From the NCBI GenBank assembly GCA_022072445.1, contig JAJVHV010000004.1:1-64000 (forward strand): a DNA stretch of 64,000 nucleotides, in the 5' to 3' direction. The stretch comes from Phycisphaerae bacterium. Lineage in GTDB: Bacteria; Planctomycetota; Phycisphaerae; UBA1845; Fen-1342. Positions 1 to 8,016 of the stretch are shown in pieces. How positions within the stretch are numbered: position 1 is the stretch's first letter; the number at the start of each line of letters is the position of its first letter. The position numbers and the translations under genes are program-made. The notes beneath the pieces are model-generated. The model was not told where the DNA came from. It saw only the letters and a program-made list of their open reading frames with translations, and ran no database searches.

Positions 1-1
1 G

Positions 2-832
2 CCGAGCGATGCGGCGCGTGGCGGCGGGACCGCGGCAGAGAAGCCTGAGGGGTCGCGCAGCCCGCCGGTTGGAGGCGGCGATCGCGGGCCGGCGGCGGAT
101 GAGCCGCTGGTGCCGCGCACCGGCGGTGCGTCGCCGCTGCGCAACCCGGCGGTGGCCAGCCGGAAGCCGGCCGAACCGGCCGGGAAGCCGGGCGAAGCTG
201 GCAGTCAGCCGCGCGAACCTGCGGGCGCTTCGACGTCGACTCCGCCCGGTGGCGCTTCCTACGTCATTCAATCGGGTGACACGCTCATCTCGATCGCGCG
301 GGAAAAGCTGGGCGGCGACCGCGAGTGGCGGCGCATTCAGGAACTGAATCCCGGCCTCGACCCTGCGCGTTTGCTGGTCGGAACGTCCATCAAGCTGCCG
401 GGCAGCGCGGCAGGCAACGCTGCTGGCGGCGGCGCGGCGCCGGCCGCGGGCGATAGTGCCGCCGCCCGCCGCCCGGCCTCGGCGGTACCGACCAAGCCGG
501 CCGGTACACCGCCGGTCGAGCGCGGCTCGCCGCTGGTCGCGGAGAAGCCGTCGCAACCGGTGCGTAACGGTGCGGGCGGCAAGTCGGCGGCAAATCAGCC
601 CACGACGCAGCAGAAGGCCGAACGCTCGGCTGCGCCGCCGCGCTCGACCTACGTGGTCGGGCGTGGCGAATCGCTACGGACGATCGCGAAAAACGTGTTG
701 AAGGACGAGCGGCGCTGGCGCGAGATTTACGAGTTGAACAAGGCCCGCATCAAGAACCCCAACGTGCTCTTCGAGGGCGTCGAGCTGAAGCTGCCGGACA
801 AGAAGGCGAGCACGACTCGCAAGCGGGATTGA
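2..832 (+). CDS. LysM-domain protein, 5' end outside window
   Basis: The frame is open to the first bases of the window, so the N-terminus is missing; 276 residues are visible. A Pro/Ala/Gly-rich low-complexity region is followed by two LysM domains: one at visible residues about 86-134 (SGDTLISIA, then IQELNPGL and IKLP) and one at about 217-265 (GRGESLRTIA, IYELNKARI, LKLP). LysM modules bind the glycan backbone of peptidoglycan, so the protein is probably cell-envelope associated. The long linker between the modules is disordered-looking. An internal GTG at 110 could act as a start, but nothing favours it over read-through from upstream. The next gene, a parvulin-type foldase, starts 5 bases after the stop, so the two are probably co-transcribed. 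No catalytic domain is visible in the part present. Confidence 0.85.
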   Translation, partial: PSDAARGGGTAAEKPEGSRSPPVGGGDRGPAADEPLVPRTGGASPLRNPAVASRKPAEPAGKPGEAGSQPREPAGASTSTPPGGASYVIQSGDTLISIAREKLGGDREWRRIQELNPGLDPARLLVGTSIKLPGSAAGNAAGGGAAPAAGDSAAARRPASAVPTKPAGTPPVERGSPLVAEKPSQPVRNGAGGKSAANQPTTQQKAERSAAPPRSTYVVGRGESLRTIAKNVLKDERRWREIYELNKARIKNPNVLFEGVELKLPDKKASTTRKRD

Positions 833-837
833 GCCGC

Positions 838-1803
838 ATGAATGTGTCTGCTGTCGCCGCTCTGCTGTTGGTGCTTTCGCCCGCTCCTGCTCAGGACGTT
901 CCGGAGGCGTCCGCGCCGGACGGCGACGCGATCGCGATCATCAACGGACGGTCGCTGCCGCGCGGCGAGGTGATCGACCTGTTGATGCGCTCGCACGGGA
1001 TCGAGGCGCTGCAGCAACTGATCGTGCTGGAGCTGGCGCGGCAGGAGACGCGACGACTCGGCATCAGCGTGTCGGCCGGCGACGTGCAGTTGGAGTACGA
1101 CCGCTCGCTGGAGAAGATCGGGCGGCAGGTTTCTGACGGCGGCGCGGCGTTGACCGCCGAGCAAAAGCGCGCGGCGCTGGATCAACTGCTGGAGAAGCGT
1201 GGATTTTCAATGGCGGAGTTCATGGTGGGCATGGAGCGCAACGCGCATCTGCGGAAGCTGGCGGCGCGCGAGATACGCGTCGACGAGCGCATGCTGCGCG
1301 AGGAATTCGCCCGGACGCACGGCGAGCGCGTCCGCGTGCGGCACGTGCAGCTCAGCGACCTGCGCGAGGCGGAGGCGGCGCAGAAGCTGCTGCGCGAGGG
1401 CGTGTCGTTCGAGCAGGTCGCGATCCGCATGAGCCGCAACCCGGACACGGCGGCGAGCGGCGGCGACCTGGGGACAATCGGCCAGGGCGACGCGAACGTG
1501 CCGGCGGCGCTGCGCGAGGCGGCCTTTGCGCTCAAACCCGGCGAGGTGTCGAATCCAGTGCGCGTCGACAACGCGGTTCACATTCTCAAGCTGGTCGAGC
1601 GCGTCGCGCCGGCCGGCGTGAGTTTTGACGACGTGTGCGGCCAGGTGGAGGCGGCGCTGACCGACCGGCTGGTGACGGCCGAGATGAACCGTCTGGCGGT
1701 CGACCTGTTTCACAAGGCCCGCATTCGCGTCATCGACGCGCGGCTGCGCGACGAATACGAGGCGCTGACGCGGAAGTCGAAGGTCGACGCCGGCCTGCCG
1801 TAG
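838..1803 (+). CDS. Peptidyl-prolyl cis-trans isomerase, PpiC/SurA type
   Basis: 321 residues from the ATG at 838; a TTG nine bases upstream is in frame but would overlap the previous stop and spoil the signal peptide. The N-terminus (MNVSAVAALLLVLSPAPAQ) is a signal peptide with an Ala-x-Ala-like end. A helical N-terminal region resembling SurA/PrsA chaperone segments precedes a parvulin domain at about residues 165-260, seen as the RVRHVQLSD strand, the SGGDLGTIGQGD loop and the AFALKPGEVSNPV and HILKL strands. Family role: folding of exported proteins by proline isomerisation in the periplasm. It lies directly behind the LysM gene, consistent with an envelope-biogenesis unit. The substrate cannot be told from sequence. 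Confidence 0.9.
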   Translation: MNVSAVAALLLVLSPAPAQDVPEASAPDGDAIAIINGRSLPRGEVIDLLMRSHGIEALQQLIVLELARQETRRLGISVSAGDVQLEYDRSLEKIGRQVSDGGAALTAEQKRAALDQLLEKRGFSMAEFMVGMERNAHLRKLAAREIRVDERMLREEFARTHGERVRVRHVQLSDLREAEAAQKLLREGVSFEQVAIRMSRNPDTAASGGDLGTIGQGDANVPAALREAAFALKPGEVSNPVRVDNAVHILKLVERVAPAGVSFDDVCGQVEAALTDRLVTAEMNRLAVDLFHKARIRVIDARLRDEYEALTRKSKVDAGLP

Positions 1804-1843
1804 GCAGCACCGCCGATCGCGCGAAGTACCGCCCCGGGCGGAG

Positions 1844-1875
1844 TGCAGCCGAGGGCGGGTGCAGCCGAGGGCGGC
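1844..1875. repeat. Two tandem 16-bp units
   Basis: Unit tgcagccgagggcggg occurs twice in a row with one mismatch in the last base, in the short gap between two convergent genes. No function is evident. Confidence 0.6.
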
Positions 1876-1890
1876 TGCTCTACATGGGCG

Positions 1891-4398
1891 TCAGCGCGGG
1901 GCGGGCGCGGCGCCGTGTGCCTCGCCTGTCGCCGGTATCACCGGCAGCAGCACGTGCGACGGGTGTTGCGCGTCGTGGTAAATCGTCTGCTCGGCGGCGA
2001 CGAACTGAGTGTCTTTCTCGTTGTGCCCGCCGGTGTTCAGGTTCCGTGAGAACAGCGGGAACGTCGCCGACGCGACTTCGACGCGCAGCTTGCGACCTTT
2101 GCGGATCTGAATGCCGGTCTGCCAGAGGTCCAGCCGGTACTCGTAAATCTCTCCGGGCTCAAGCAGCTCGGGCTGGCGGGTCGAGTTCCGGAAGCGGGCC
2201 CGCTGCCGCGCCTCGCCCAGATTGAACACCTTGCCGTTCTCGTCGATCTCCGAGAGGCGCATGATCCAGTCGGTGTCTTTCGCGGAGGACGACGCGTACA
2301 GCACGGCTGAGACGGGGCCGGCGAACGTCAGCGGCTCGCTCAACGGCTCGGATTCGTAGACCAGAATGTCCTTGCGTTCGGCGAGCAGGCGCTTGTAGTA
2401 CGCGATGGCGGCGTCGCGCTTCTCCTCGGCCGATTTCTCTTTCTTCTGCCCGTCGGCCTGTAGCGTCGCTTCGTCATCGGGCGGGAAATACGGGCAGGGC
2501 GTCGGGTCGCCGGGGTCGTACGTGTAGCGATCCTGCGGTGCGCCGGCGGGCGGTGCCTGCGGCGAGAAGCGGCCGTCGCCCGACGTGGTGTTGGCGTTGC
2601 CGCCGCTGCTGAGATACCACTTCTCGAAGCGTGTTTGCGGCAGCGGATAGCGCGGGCCGTGCAGCCACTCGTTCTGCTCCATGACGAAGATGCTGACGAG
2701 CGGCTCGCGGTCGATGCCGTTGTCGACGCCCTTGAGCCAGTGGTCGAACCAGCGCAGGTAGTCGCGCTGCAGGTCGATGATCGCCTTCTCGGTGAAGTCG
2801 CGCTCGCCGACCAGGCGTGCGGCGGTGTCGGTGTGTCCCCAGGGCCCGAGCACGAGCTTCTGGTGCGGATGGTCGTGCGTGGCCATGCGCTGGTAATTCA
2901 GCTTCGAGCCGATGCCGTCGCCGTCGAACCAGCCCGACTGATGAAAGACGGGAATGCGAACGTCTTTGAGCTTGTCGAGGAAGTTGGCGTCTTCCCAGTA
3001 GCCGCCGTCGACCGGGTGCTCGATCCACTTGCGCCAGTACGGGTTTGCCTTGCCGAGGATCGCCTTGTCGAGGTCGATCACCGGCAGGGCGCGCAGCAGC
3101 TTGTGATACTGCTTCTCGCCGATCTTGCTCATGGCCTCGCCCGACAGGTCGGCCGTCGCGTTGCTCTCAAGCACGTCGGCCCACCAGATCGCGCCCCACA
3201 GGAAGAACGTGCCGTACTCGTAGGGGATGTTGTAGAACGGATCGGGCGGCGACACGTTGGGGATGATCGTCGCCAGGTGCGGCGGTTTCTGCGAGGCGGC
3301 CCACCACTGCACCCAGCCGACGTACGAACCGCCAATCATGCCGACTTTGCCGCTCGACCAGGGCTGCACGGCGAGCCACTCGATCGCGTCGTAGCCGTCT
3401 TTCGCTTCGTTGATGAATGGCTCCCAGACGCCCTCGGAGCCGAAGCGTCCGCGGCAGTCCTGAATGGCGCAGACGTAGCCGCGCCGCGCGTAATACCGCC
3501 CGGTCAGCTCGCTCATTTCCTTCTTGTACGGCGTGCGGATCAGAATGACGGGGTGTTTGCCGGCCGTGTCGGGGCGGTAAACGTCGGTCGCGAGCTTCAC
3601 GCCGTCGCGCATTGCGATCATCACGCCGCGCTGCTCGCTGACGGCGTGCGTGGGGGCCGAAAGCAGCGGGTCGGTCTGCGGCTCCTGGCGCAGGCTCTCG
3701 AAGCCTTCGCGGACGTAGGCGGCGTGCTGGGCCGGGACATCGCCGAGATAGACCCTTCCGGCGGCGTCGGCCCAGACGGTGATGTCGACGCCGGGCAGGT
3801 GATAGACGTAGCGCCGCAGCGTGTAGTCCTTGCCGCCGACGGAGCGCTCGACTTCGTCCTTGTATTCGAGCGACGCGTCGACGGTGATCTGGGGGATGAT
3901 GAGGAGCGGGAATTTCTGGTCGCCACCCTTGGCGAAATCGTACAGCCGCACGGCCTGGCTCATCAGTGCCGGCGAGAGGTTCTCGAAGAGCAGCGCACCC
4001 GGCTTCAGCGCCACGTCGGTGACCTTCTCCTTGTGCGTCACCTTCGCGACCGCGTCGGCACGCTGCACCGCGACCGGCCCCTGCGGCGTCTCCATCTGCA
4101 TGCTTTCCCAGACGCCGTGCGCGTCGCAGGCGATGCGCAACTTCATCTCGACCGTCTGGCCGGCGAGGCTCAGAACGGTGTGGCTCTCAAGCGTGCCGTC
4201 GGCCTTCTGGTCGAAGCGGATGGTGGCGAGCCGGTCCTCGTCCTTGTAGAGCACGTAGACGCCGGAATCGGCCGGCCCGGCCAGCGACGCAGGTGTTGTG
4301 GGTGCCGACGCGGCCTGATCCTGCGGCAGTGCCGCGGCCGGCGGGCACTGGATGATGCACCACGCGCCGACCGCCAGGATGAACACTCGTGCGAACAT
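1891..4398 (-). CDS. Secreted CocE/NonD-family alpha/beta hydrolase
   Basis: 835 residues with a signal peptide (MFARVFILAVGAWCII) and a good ribosome site AAAGGAG before the ATG. Residues about 1-260 form a poorly conserved N-terminal region. The catalytic domain follows: a MRDGVKLATDVYRP strand, the nucleophile elbow GGSYVG with Ser358, a candidate acid Asp in WFDGDG, and a candidate His in GPWGHTD. The C-terminal jelly-roll domain typical of cocaine esterase, glutaryl-7-ACA acylase and X-Pro dipeptidyl-peptidase relatives follows (RLSEIDENGKVFNLGEA, then YEYRLDLW). It hydrolyses an ester or amide outside the cytoplasm; the substrate is unknown. The gene is alone on its strand between a convergent foldase and the upstream regulator gene. 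Confidence 0.9.
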   Translation of the reverse strand: MFARVFILAVGAWCIIQCPPAAALPQDQAASAPTTPASLAGPADSGVYVLYKDEDRLATIRFDQKADGTLESHTVLSLAGQTVEMKLRIACDAHGVWESMQMETPQGPVAVQRADAVAKVTHKEKVTDVALKPGALLFENLSPALMSQAVRLYDFAKGGDQKFPLLIIPQITVDASLEYKDEVERSVGGKDYTLRRYVYHLPGVDITVWADAAGRVYLGDVPAQHAAYVREGFESLRQEPQTDPLLSAPTHAVSEQRGVMIAMRDGVKLATDVYRPDTAGKHPVILIRTPYKKEMSELTGRYYARRGYVCAIQDCRGRFGSEGVWEPFINEAKDGYDAIEWLAVQPWSSGKVGMIGGSYVGWVQWWAASQKPPHLATIIPNVSPPDPFYNIPYEYGTFFLWGAIWWADVLESNATADLSGEAMSKIGEKQYHKLLRALPVIDLDKAILGKANPYWRKWIEHPVDGGYWEDANFLDKLKDVRIPVFHQSGWFDGDGIGSKLNYQRMATHDHPHQKLVLGPWGHTDTAARLVGERDFTEKAIIDLQRDYLRWFDHWLKGVDNGIDREPLVSIFVMEQNEWLHGPRYPLPQTRFEKWYLSSGGNANTTSGDGRFSPQAPPAGAPQDRYTYDPGDPTPCPYFPPDDEATLQADGQKKEKSAEEKRDAAIAYYKRLLAERKDILVYESEPLSEPLTFAGPVSAVLYASSSAKDTDWIMRLSEIDENGKVFNLGEARQRARFRNSTRQPELLEPGEIYEYRLDLWQTGIQIRKGRKLRVEVASATFPLFSRNLNTGGHNEKDTQFVAAEQTIYHDAQHPSHVLLPVIPATGEAHGAAPAPR

Positions 4399-4466
4399 CG
4401 GTTTTGCTCCTTTGTGAACCGGCCGTCCGCTGGTCCGTCGTTTCCATCAGCCGCGGCGCCGGCGAA

Positions 4467-5132
4467 CTACGAGCCGTCGCTGCGCACAAACACGCGCCGG
4501 CGGACGACCGGCGTGAGATACGCTGTCATGCTGTAAAGCACGCCACGGCGGCGCACCTGGCCGCGCTCGAGAATGGACTCGATTTCGCGGATGCGGGCGC
4601 GGATGGCGCGGAAGTCGACGGGCGTCAGCCACGAACTGATGCGCCGCGAATACACGTTCAATTCGCCCGGCTGCGTCCGCAGCAGCCGACTGTCGACCGC
4701 GCTGCGAAACGTGCGATCCGCCATGCGCAGCACGGCGGCGGAGAGCTTCTTGAGCCAAACGGCGTTGCGGCCGGTCGCCGGGTCGTAATCGAATTCGAAG
4801 CGCGGCGCGACCAGGCGGTAGACGGTTTCGGGGACGCGGCGTCCGCGGCGGTAGCCGGCGACTTCGACCACGCCGGCGGCCATCAGACGCCCGACGTGGT
4901 AATAGAGCGAGCGCGGCGCGCGGCCCATGTGTCGCGCGAGCTGCGCCACCGAGCTGGGTCCGATCAGCTTGAGGAACTCGATCAGCTCGACGCGCACGGG
5001 CGCCAGCAGCGCGTCCCACTGGGCGGGCCGGCGGATGACGACCGTCGCGCCCGCGGCGGGCGGGCCGCGGCGGGCCGGCCGTGGCGACGTCGCGCTGCTC
5101 GTGCGGTGAGGCTCTTCCAATTCGACCTCCAT
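4467..5132 (-). CDS. Winged helix-turn-helix regulator, ArsR-like
   Basis: 221 residues from the ATG at 5132; a TTG at 5141 is in frame but the ATG fits the promoter and leader better. Residues about 35-115 form a winged-helix domain: LLAPVRVELIEFLKLIGPS, the recognition helix region VAQLARHMGRAPRSLYYHV, and a wing rich in Arg (GYRRGRRVPETVYRL). The C-terminal half (FEFDYDP onward) resembles no domain I can name. It is divergent from archease-rtcB, and a direct repeat GCAATA lies in the shared intergenic region, so control of itself or of RNA ligation is possible but unproven. It is not an RtcR-type sigma-54 activator, which is the usual rtcB regulator in enterobacteria. Confidence 0.75.
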   Translation of the reverse strand: MEVELEEPHRTSSATSPRPARRGPPAAGATVVIRRPAQWDALLAPVRVELIEFLKLIGPSSVAQLARHMGRAPRSLYYHVGRLMAAGVVEVAGYRRGRRVPETVYRLVAPRFEFDYDPATGRNAVWLKKLSAAVLRMADRTFRSAVDSRLLRTQPGELNVYSRRISSWLTPVDFRAIRARIREIESILERGQVRRRGVLYSMTAYLTPVVRRRVFVRSDGS

Positions 5133-5174
5133 GAACGTCAAGCCGTATTCTGGGCAAATCGTCAGTAATTTGCA

Positions 5175-5203
5175 ATATTATGAATTATTACAAAAATGTG
5201 CAA
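5175..5203 (-). promoter_or_regulatory. Promoter of the winged-helix regulator gene
   Basis: On the minus strand, TTGCAC (5203-5198) and TAATAT (5180-5175) are separated by exactly 17 bases in the only clearly AT-rich patch of this neighbourhood. The predicted start would lie near 5167, giving about 35 bases of leader before the ATG at 5132. GCAATA occurs twice, 28 bases apart, across this element and could be an operator. Confidence 0.65.
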
Positions 5204-5255
5204 TAGTTTGACTAGCTCCATGTTTCGTCCCGCCCCGAAACGACTAGCGCTGAAG

Positions 5256-5282
5256 CTCCCTGAACCCTGAACCCTGAACCCC
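5256..5282. repeat. Heptanucleotide repeat, (GGGTTCA)n on the minus strand
   Basis: Three full CCTGAAC heptamers plus flanks sit 14-40 bases upstream of the archease start. The minus strand has four G-runs separated by TTCA, a pattern able to form a G-quadruplex. Related heptamer-like tracts occur at 6808, 10611 and 48816. Confidence 0.75.
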
Positions 5283-5295
5283 ACGAAGTAGTACA

Positions 5296-5748
5296 ATGCC
5301 GTCCGTGTCCGTGCCCACCGGTTTCGAACTGTTCGACCACACCGCCGACCTCGGCGTGCGCGCCCACGCCGCATCGCGCTCCGGCCTGGTCGCCCCCGCC
5401 ACCGCCGGCCTCTACGCCTGCGTCGGACAGCTCGTACCCGGCGGCGACGCGCAACCCGTCGAATTCGTGCTCGAGGCCGCGGCGCCGTCCAACCCGGGCG
5501 CCTGTGCAAACCTGCTGCGCGACTACCTGGCCGAAGTGCTGCACGTGCTCGAGACGCGGCGGCGCATGCTCATCGATCTGCGGGTGGTAGAGTTTTCGCC
5601 GCTGCGCCTGCACGTTCGGGCGCAGAGCGTCTCCATCGACGACACCCGCAGCGACGCGCAGCGCGAGGTGAAGGCCGTCACGTATCACGCGCTGTCGATC
5701 GTCGACACGCGCGACGGATGCGCGGCGACGTTCATTGTCGACATCTGA
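5296..5748 (+). CDS. Archease-like protein
   Basis: 150 residues, matching the archease/SHS2 family in length. Visible hallmarks are the N-terminal FDHTADLGV, the central segment FEL to VLHVLE, the SPLRLHV strand, the EVKAVTYHAL segment containing the family's conserved Lys-Ala-Val-Thr-Tyr-His stretch, and a C-terminal acidic IVDI. Archease promotes multiple turnover of RtcB by helping guanylylate its active-site His. The rtcB gene begins 24 bases downstream, which makes the assignment secure. No strong Shine-Dalgarno precedes the ATG. The central part is somewhat shorter and more Ala-rich than in archaeal members. Confidence 0.88.
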   Translation: MPSVSVPTGFELFDHTADLGVRAHAASRSGLVAPATAGLYACVGQLVPGGDAQPVEFVLEAAAPSNPGACANLLRDYLAEVLHVLETRRRMLIDLRVVEFSPLRLHVRAQSVSIDDTRSDAQREVKAVTYHALSIVDTRDGCAATFIVDI

Positions 5749-5772
5749 TCCAGAAGCGAACGAAGGTGCGCC

Positions 5773-7368
5773 ATGCCCGACAACTACACCGGCCCGCTCG
5801 AACGCCTCGACGACTGCCGCTGGCGCATCCCCAGGTCCTACAAGCCCGGCATGCGCGTCGACGGCCTGATCTACGCTGACGACCGGCTCATCGACGCCAT
5901 CCGCGGCGACCGCTCCCCCGAGCAGGTCGCCAACGTCGCCATGCTGCCCGGCATCGTCCGCTACTCCCTGGCCATGCCCGACATCCACTGGGGCTACGGC
6001 TTCTGCATCGGCGGCGTCGCCGCCACCGACCCCGAGCAGGGCGGCGTCATCAGCCCGGGCGGCGTCGGATATGACATCAACTGCGGCGTGCGGCTGATTC
6101 GCACCGATCTGTCGCTGGCCGAGGCGCGGCCGCGCCTGACAGTCCTGATCGACCGGCTTTTCGCGACCGTGCCGGCCGGCGTGGGCCACGGCGGGCGCGT
6201 GCATTTCGACAAGAGGGAGATGCGCCGACTGCTGCAATCCGGCTCACGCTTCGTGATCGAGCAGGGCTACGGTTGGGATGCCGATCTGGCGGTGACCGAG
6301 GCGCACGGGCGGCTGGACGGCGCCGAGCCCGACGACGTGTCCGACCGCGCGCTGGAGCGCGGGCACGACCAGTGCGGCACTCTGGGCAGCGGCAACCACT
6401 TCATGGAAGTGCAGGTCGTGGACGAAGTGCACGACGAGCATGCCGCGGCGGTGATGGGGCTGCAAGCCGGCAACGTGTGTGTGATGATCCACTCAGGATC
6501 GCGCGGCCTGGGATATCAGGTGTGCGAGGACTATCTGAAGCTGCTGCATCGCGTCCCGGAGAAATACGGCATCGAGCTGCCCGACCGCCAGCTCGTCTGC
6601 GCGCCCGTGCACTCGCCGGAGGGGCAGCGCTATCTGGGAGCGATGCGGGCGGCGGCGAATTTCGCCTGGAGCAACCGGCAGATCATGACCCACCTGGCGC
6701 GCGAGGCGTTCGAGAGCGTCTTCGAAACACCCGCCGATCGGCTCGGCATGCACCTGGTTTATGACGTGGCGCACAACATCGCGAAGATGGAGCCGTATAA
6801 CGTCAGAGAACAGGGAGCAGGGAGCAGGGAACAGGAAGAAACGCGAAGGATCAGAGCCGCGACCGTAAGGGAGCGGGGAACTGAGGGCGGGAACGAAGAA
6901 ACCGAAAGCCCGAACCAATGCGAATCGCCGCACGTCGGCGATCCTGGCGTGAGAGTGCTCTGCGTGCATCGCAAGGGCGCGACGCGGGCGTTTCCGCCGG
7001 GGCATCCCGAATTGCCCGAGAAGTACTGTTCGATCGGCCAGCCCGTGCTCGTCCCGGGCGACATGGGCCGCTGCAGTTGGGTGCTCGTCGGTCAGCCCGC
7101 ATCGATGGAGCAGACGTTCGGCAGCTCCTGCCACGGCGCCGGGCGCCGCATGTCGCGCACCGCCGCGATCCGCGCATCGGCCGGGCGCGACATTCATCGC
7201 GAGCTGCTGGCGCGCGGCGTTTACGCCCGGGCGCGGGGACGCACGGGCCTCGAGGAAGAGCAGCCCGACGCGTACAAGGACGTGAGCCAGGTGGTCGACG
7301 TGCTGCACGCCGCCGCCGTCAGCCGCAAGGTCGCGAAGCTGCGGCCGGTCGGGGTGATCAAGGGCTGA
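5773..7368 (+). CDS. rtcB: RNA-splicing ligase RtcB with in-frame repeat insertion
   Basis: 531 residues, compared with about 400-480 for usual RtcB. It joins 2',3'-cyclic phosphate or 3'-phosphate RNA ends to 5'-OH ends using GTP and Mn2+. Conserved segments are present: DINCGVR with metal-ligand Cys104, GTLGSGNHF, MIHSGSRG, HNIAK with His334, VHRKGATRAFPPG, and SSCHGAGR with the guanylylation His454. Between HNIAK and VHRKGATRAF, where relatives have only a short loop, residues about 344-393 are extra, hydrophilic and low-complexity; they are encoded by a heptamer tract plus a dispersed repeat. Every catalytic motif flanking the insert is intact, so the enzyme is probably functional with a surface loop. 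Ribosome site GAAGGTG precedes the ATG; archease is upstream in the same unit. Confidence 0.95.
   Translation: MPDNYTGPLERLDDCRWRIPRSYKPGMRVDGLIYADDRLIDAIRGDRSPEQVANVAMLPGIVRYSLAMPDIHWGYGFCIGGVAATDPEQGGVISPGGVGYDINCGVRLIRTDLSLAEARPRLTVLIDRLFATVPAGVGHGGRVHFDKREMRRLLQSGSRFVIEQGYGWDADLAVTEAHGRLDGAEPDDVSDRALERGHDQCGTLGSGNHFMEVQVVDEVHDEHAAAVMGLQAGNVCVMIHSGSRGLGYQVCEDYLKLLHRVPEKYGIELPDRQLVCAPVHSPEGQRYLGAMRAAANFAWSNRQIMTHLAREAFESVFETPADRLGMHLVYDVAHNIAKMEPYNVREQGAGSREQEETRRIRAATVRERGTEGGNEETESPNQCESPHVGDPGVRVLCVHRKGATRAFPPGHPELPEKYCSIGQPVLVPGDMGRCSWVLVGQPASMEQTFGSSCHGAGRRMSRTAAIRASAGRDIHRELLARGVYARARGRTGLEEEQPDAYKDVSQVVDVLHAAAVSRKVAKLRPVGVIKG
6802..6951. repeat. In-frame repeat insertion inside rtcB
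   Basis: About 150 bases with no counterpart in ordinary RtcB. The 5' part (6808-6838) is a G-rich heptamer tract (cagggag units). The middle (6854-6876) is gagccgcgaccgtaagggag plus three bases, a copy of the dispersed element also found at 16684, 16738, 46021 and 46229. It is read as Arg-Ala-Ala-Thr-Val-Arg-Glu-Arg. Length is a multiple of three overall, so the frame is kept. Confidence 0.75.
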
Positions 7369-7523
7369 GGCGCGCGTTGGGTGTGCGGCGTGCGCGGCAC
7401 GCGGGCTGTGAATGTCAGGAAACCGGCGATTGCTGCCGTTTCTACGAGGGGACGAGCGCGGCTGCGGCGCACAGAATCTTGCGAAAAATGGCACCTAGCG
7501 ACCGAAATTCGGCCATTCAGCCC

Positions 7524-7551
7524 TTGACGATGCACTGCCCGATCGTACAAT
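7524..7551 (+). promoter_or_regulatory. Promoter of the histone gene
   Basis: TTGACG (7524-7529) and TACAAT (7546-7551) with a 16-base spacer. Predicted transcription start is near 7558, leaving about 60 bases of leader before the ATG at 7621. Confidence 0.7.
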
Positions 7552-7564
7552 CCGAAACTTGGAT

Positions 7565-7607
7565 TTGGCCCATTAGGGCCAAAGGAAACGGATTTCTGGC
7601 CTTTTTT
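7565..7607 (+). promoter_or_regulatory. Possible two-state leader structure before the histone gene
   Basis: A perfect 7-bp inverted repeat TTGGCCC/GGGCCAA (7565-7582) is followed by a second possible pairing, GGCCA (7578-7582) with TGGCC (7597-7601), which abuts six T residues (7602-7607). The two pairings share the same GGCCA, so they exclude each other, as in a terminator/antiterminator switch. The second stem is only 5 bp, so termination would be weak. The ribosome site CGGAG lies just after the T-run. Confidence 0.35.
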
Positions 7608-7620
7608 CGGAGTTTGCGCC

Positions 7621-7842
7621 ATGGCAAAGAAGTCAAAGGGAAGTGCGGGCGGCAAGAGCAAGAGCTCGCGGGACGTGCTCGTCGTCGCCAGCAAAGTGAA
7701 GGCCTACGTCAAAGGCAAGGACATGAACACGTCCGCCGAGGCCATCGATGCGCTGTCGAACTGCGTCTACGAGATTCTCGACTGCGCCACCACGCGCACC
7801 AAGGACAACGGCCGCAAGACGCTCAAGTCGTACGACCTGTAA
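7621..7842 (+). CDS. Small bacterial histone-fold protein
   Basis: 73 residues, with a Lys/Ser/Gly-rich basic tail (residues 1-17) and then a single histone fold. The core aligns by eye with archaeal HMfB: helix 1 VVASKVKAYVKG, a loop with MNTSAE, a long central helix IDALSNCVYEILDCATTRT, then the hallmark loop NGRKTLKSYDL, equivalent to the archaeal GRKT...ED motif that inserts into the minor groove. The protein stops right after that loop, so helix 3 is nearly absent, as described for short bacterial histones such as Bd0055 of Bdellovibrio. Expected role: DNA binding as a dimer. It has its own promoter and the ribosome site CGGAG. No chromatin partner is adjacent. Confidence 0.8.
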   Translation: MAKKSKGSAGGKSKSSRDVLVVASKVKAYVKGKDMNTSAEAIDALSNCVYEILDCATTRTKDNGRKTLKSYDL

Positions 7843-7910
7843 GCCGCGCCACGCTTGCCGCGCGTCGCTGCTTCAGCGCGCTCGGCTGGAACCTGGTCGA
7901 GAAACTGAAT

Positions 7911-7944
7911 CGCGGGCGGGGCGCGCCAACGCGCCCTGCCCGCG
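7911..7944. terminator. Strong hairpin between convergent genes
   Basis: Near-perfect GC stem with arms 7911-7925 and 7930-7944 around a short central loop, lying between the convergent histone and cyclase genes. It has no long T-run, only a short run on the plus side, so it is a terminator-like hairpin that may serve both directions. Confidence 0.5.
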
Positions 7945-8016
7945 ATGTTTCACTCCGGCGAGACGCGGCGACACAGGCTGCCGCCGCGGCATCCTTTCGC
8001 CCAGCCGCGCGCCGGC

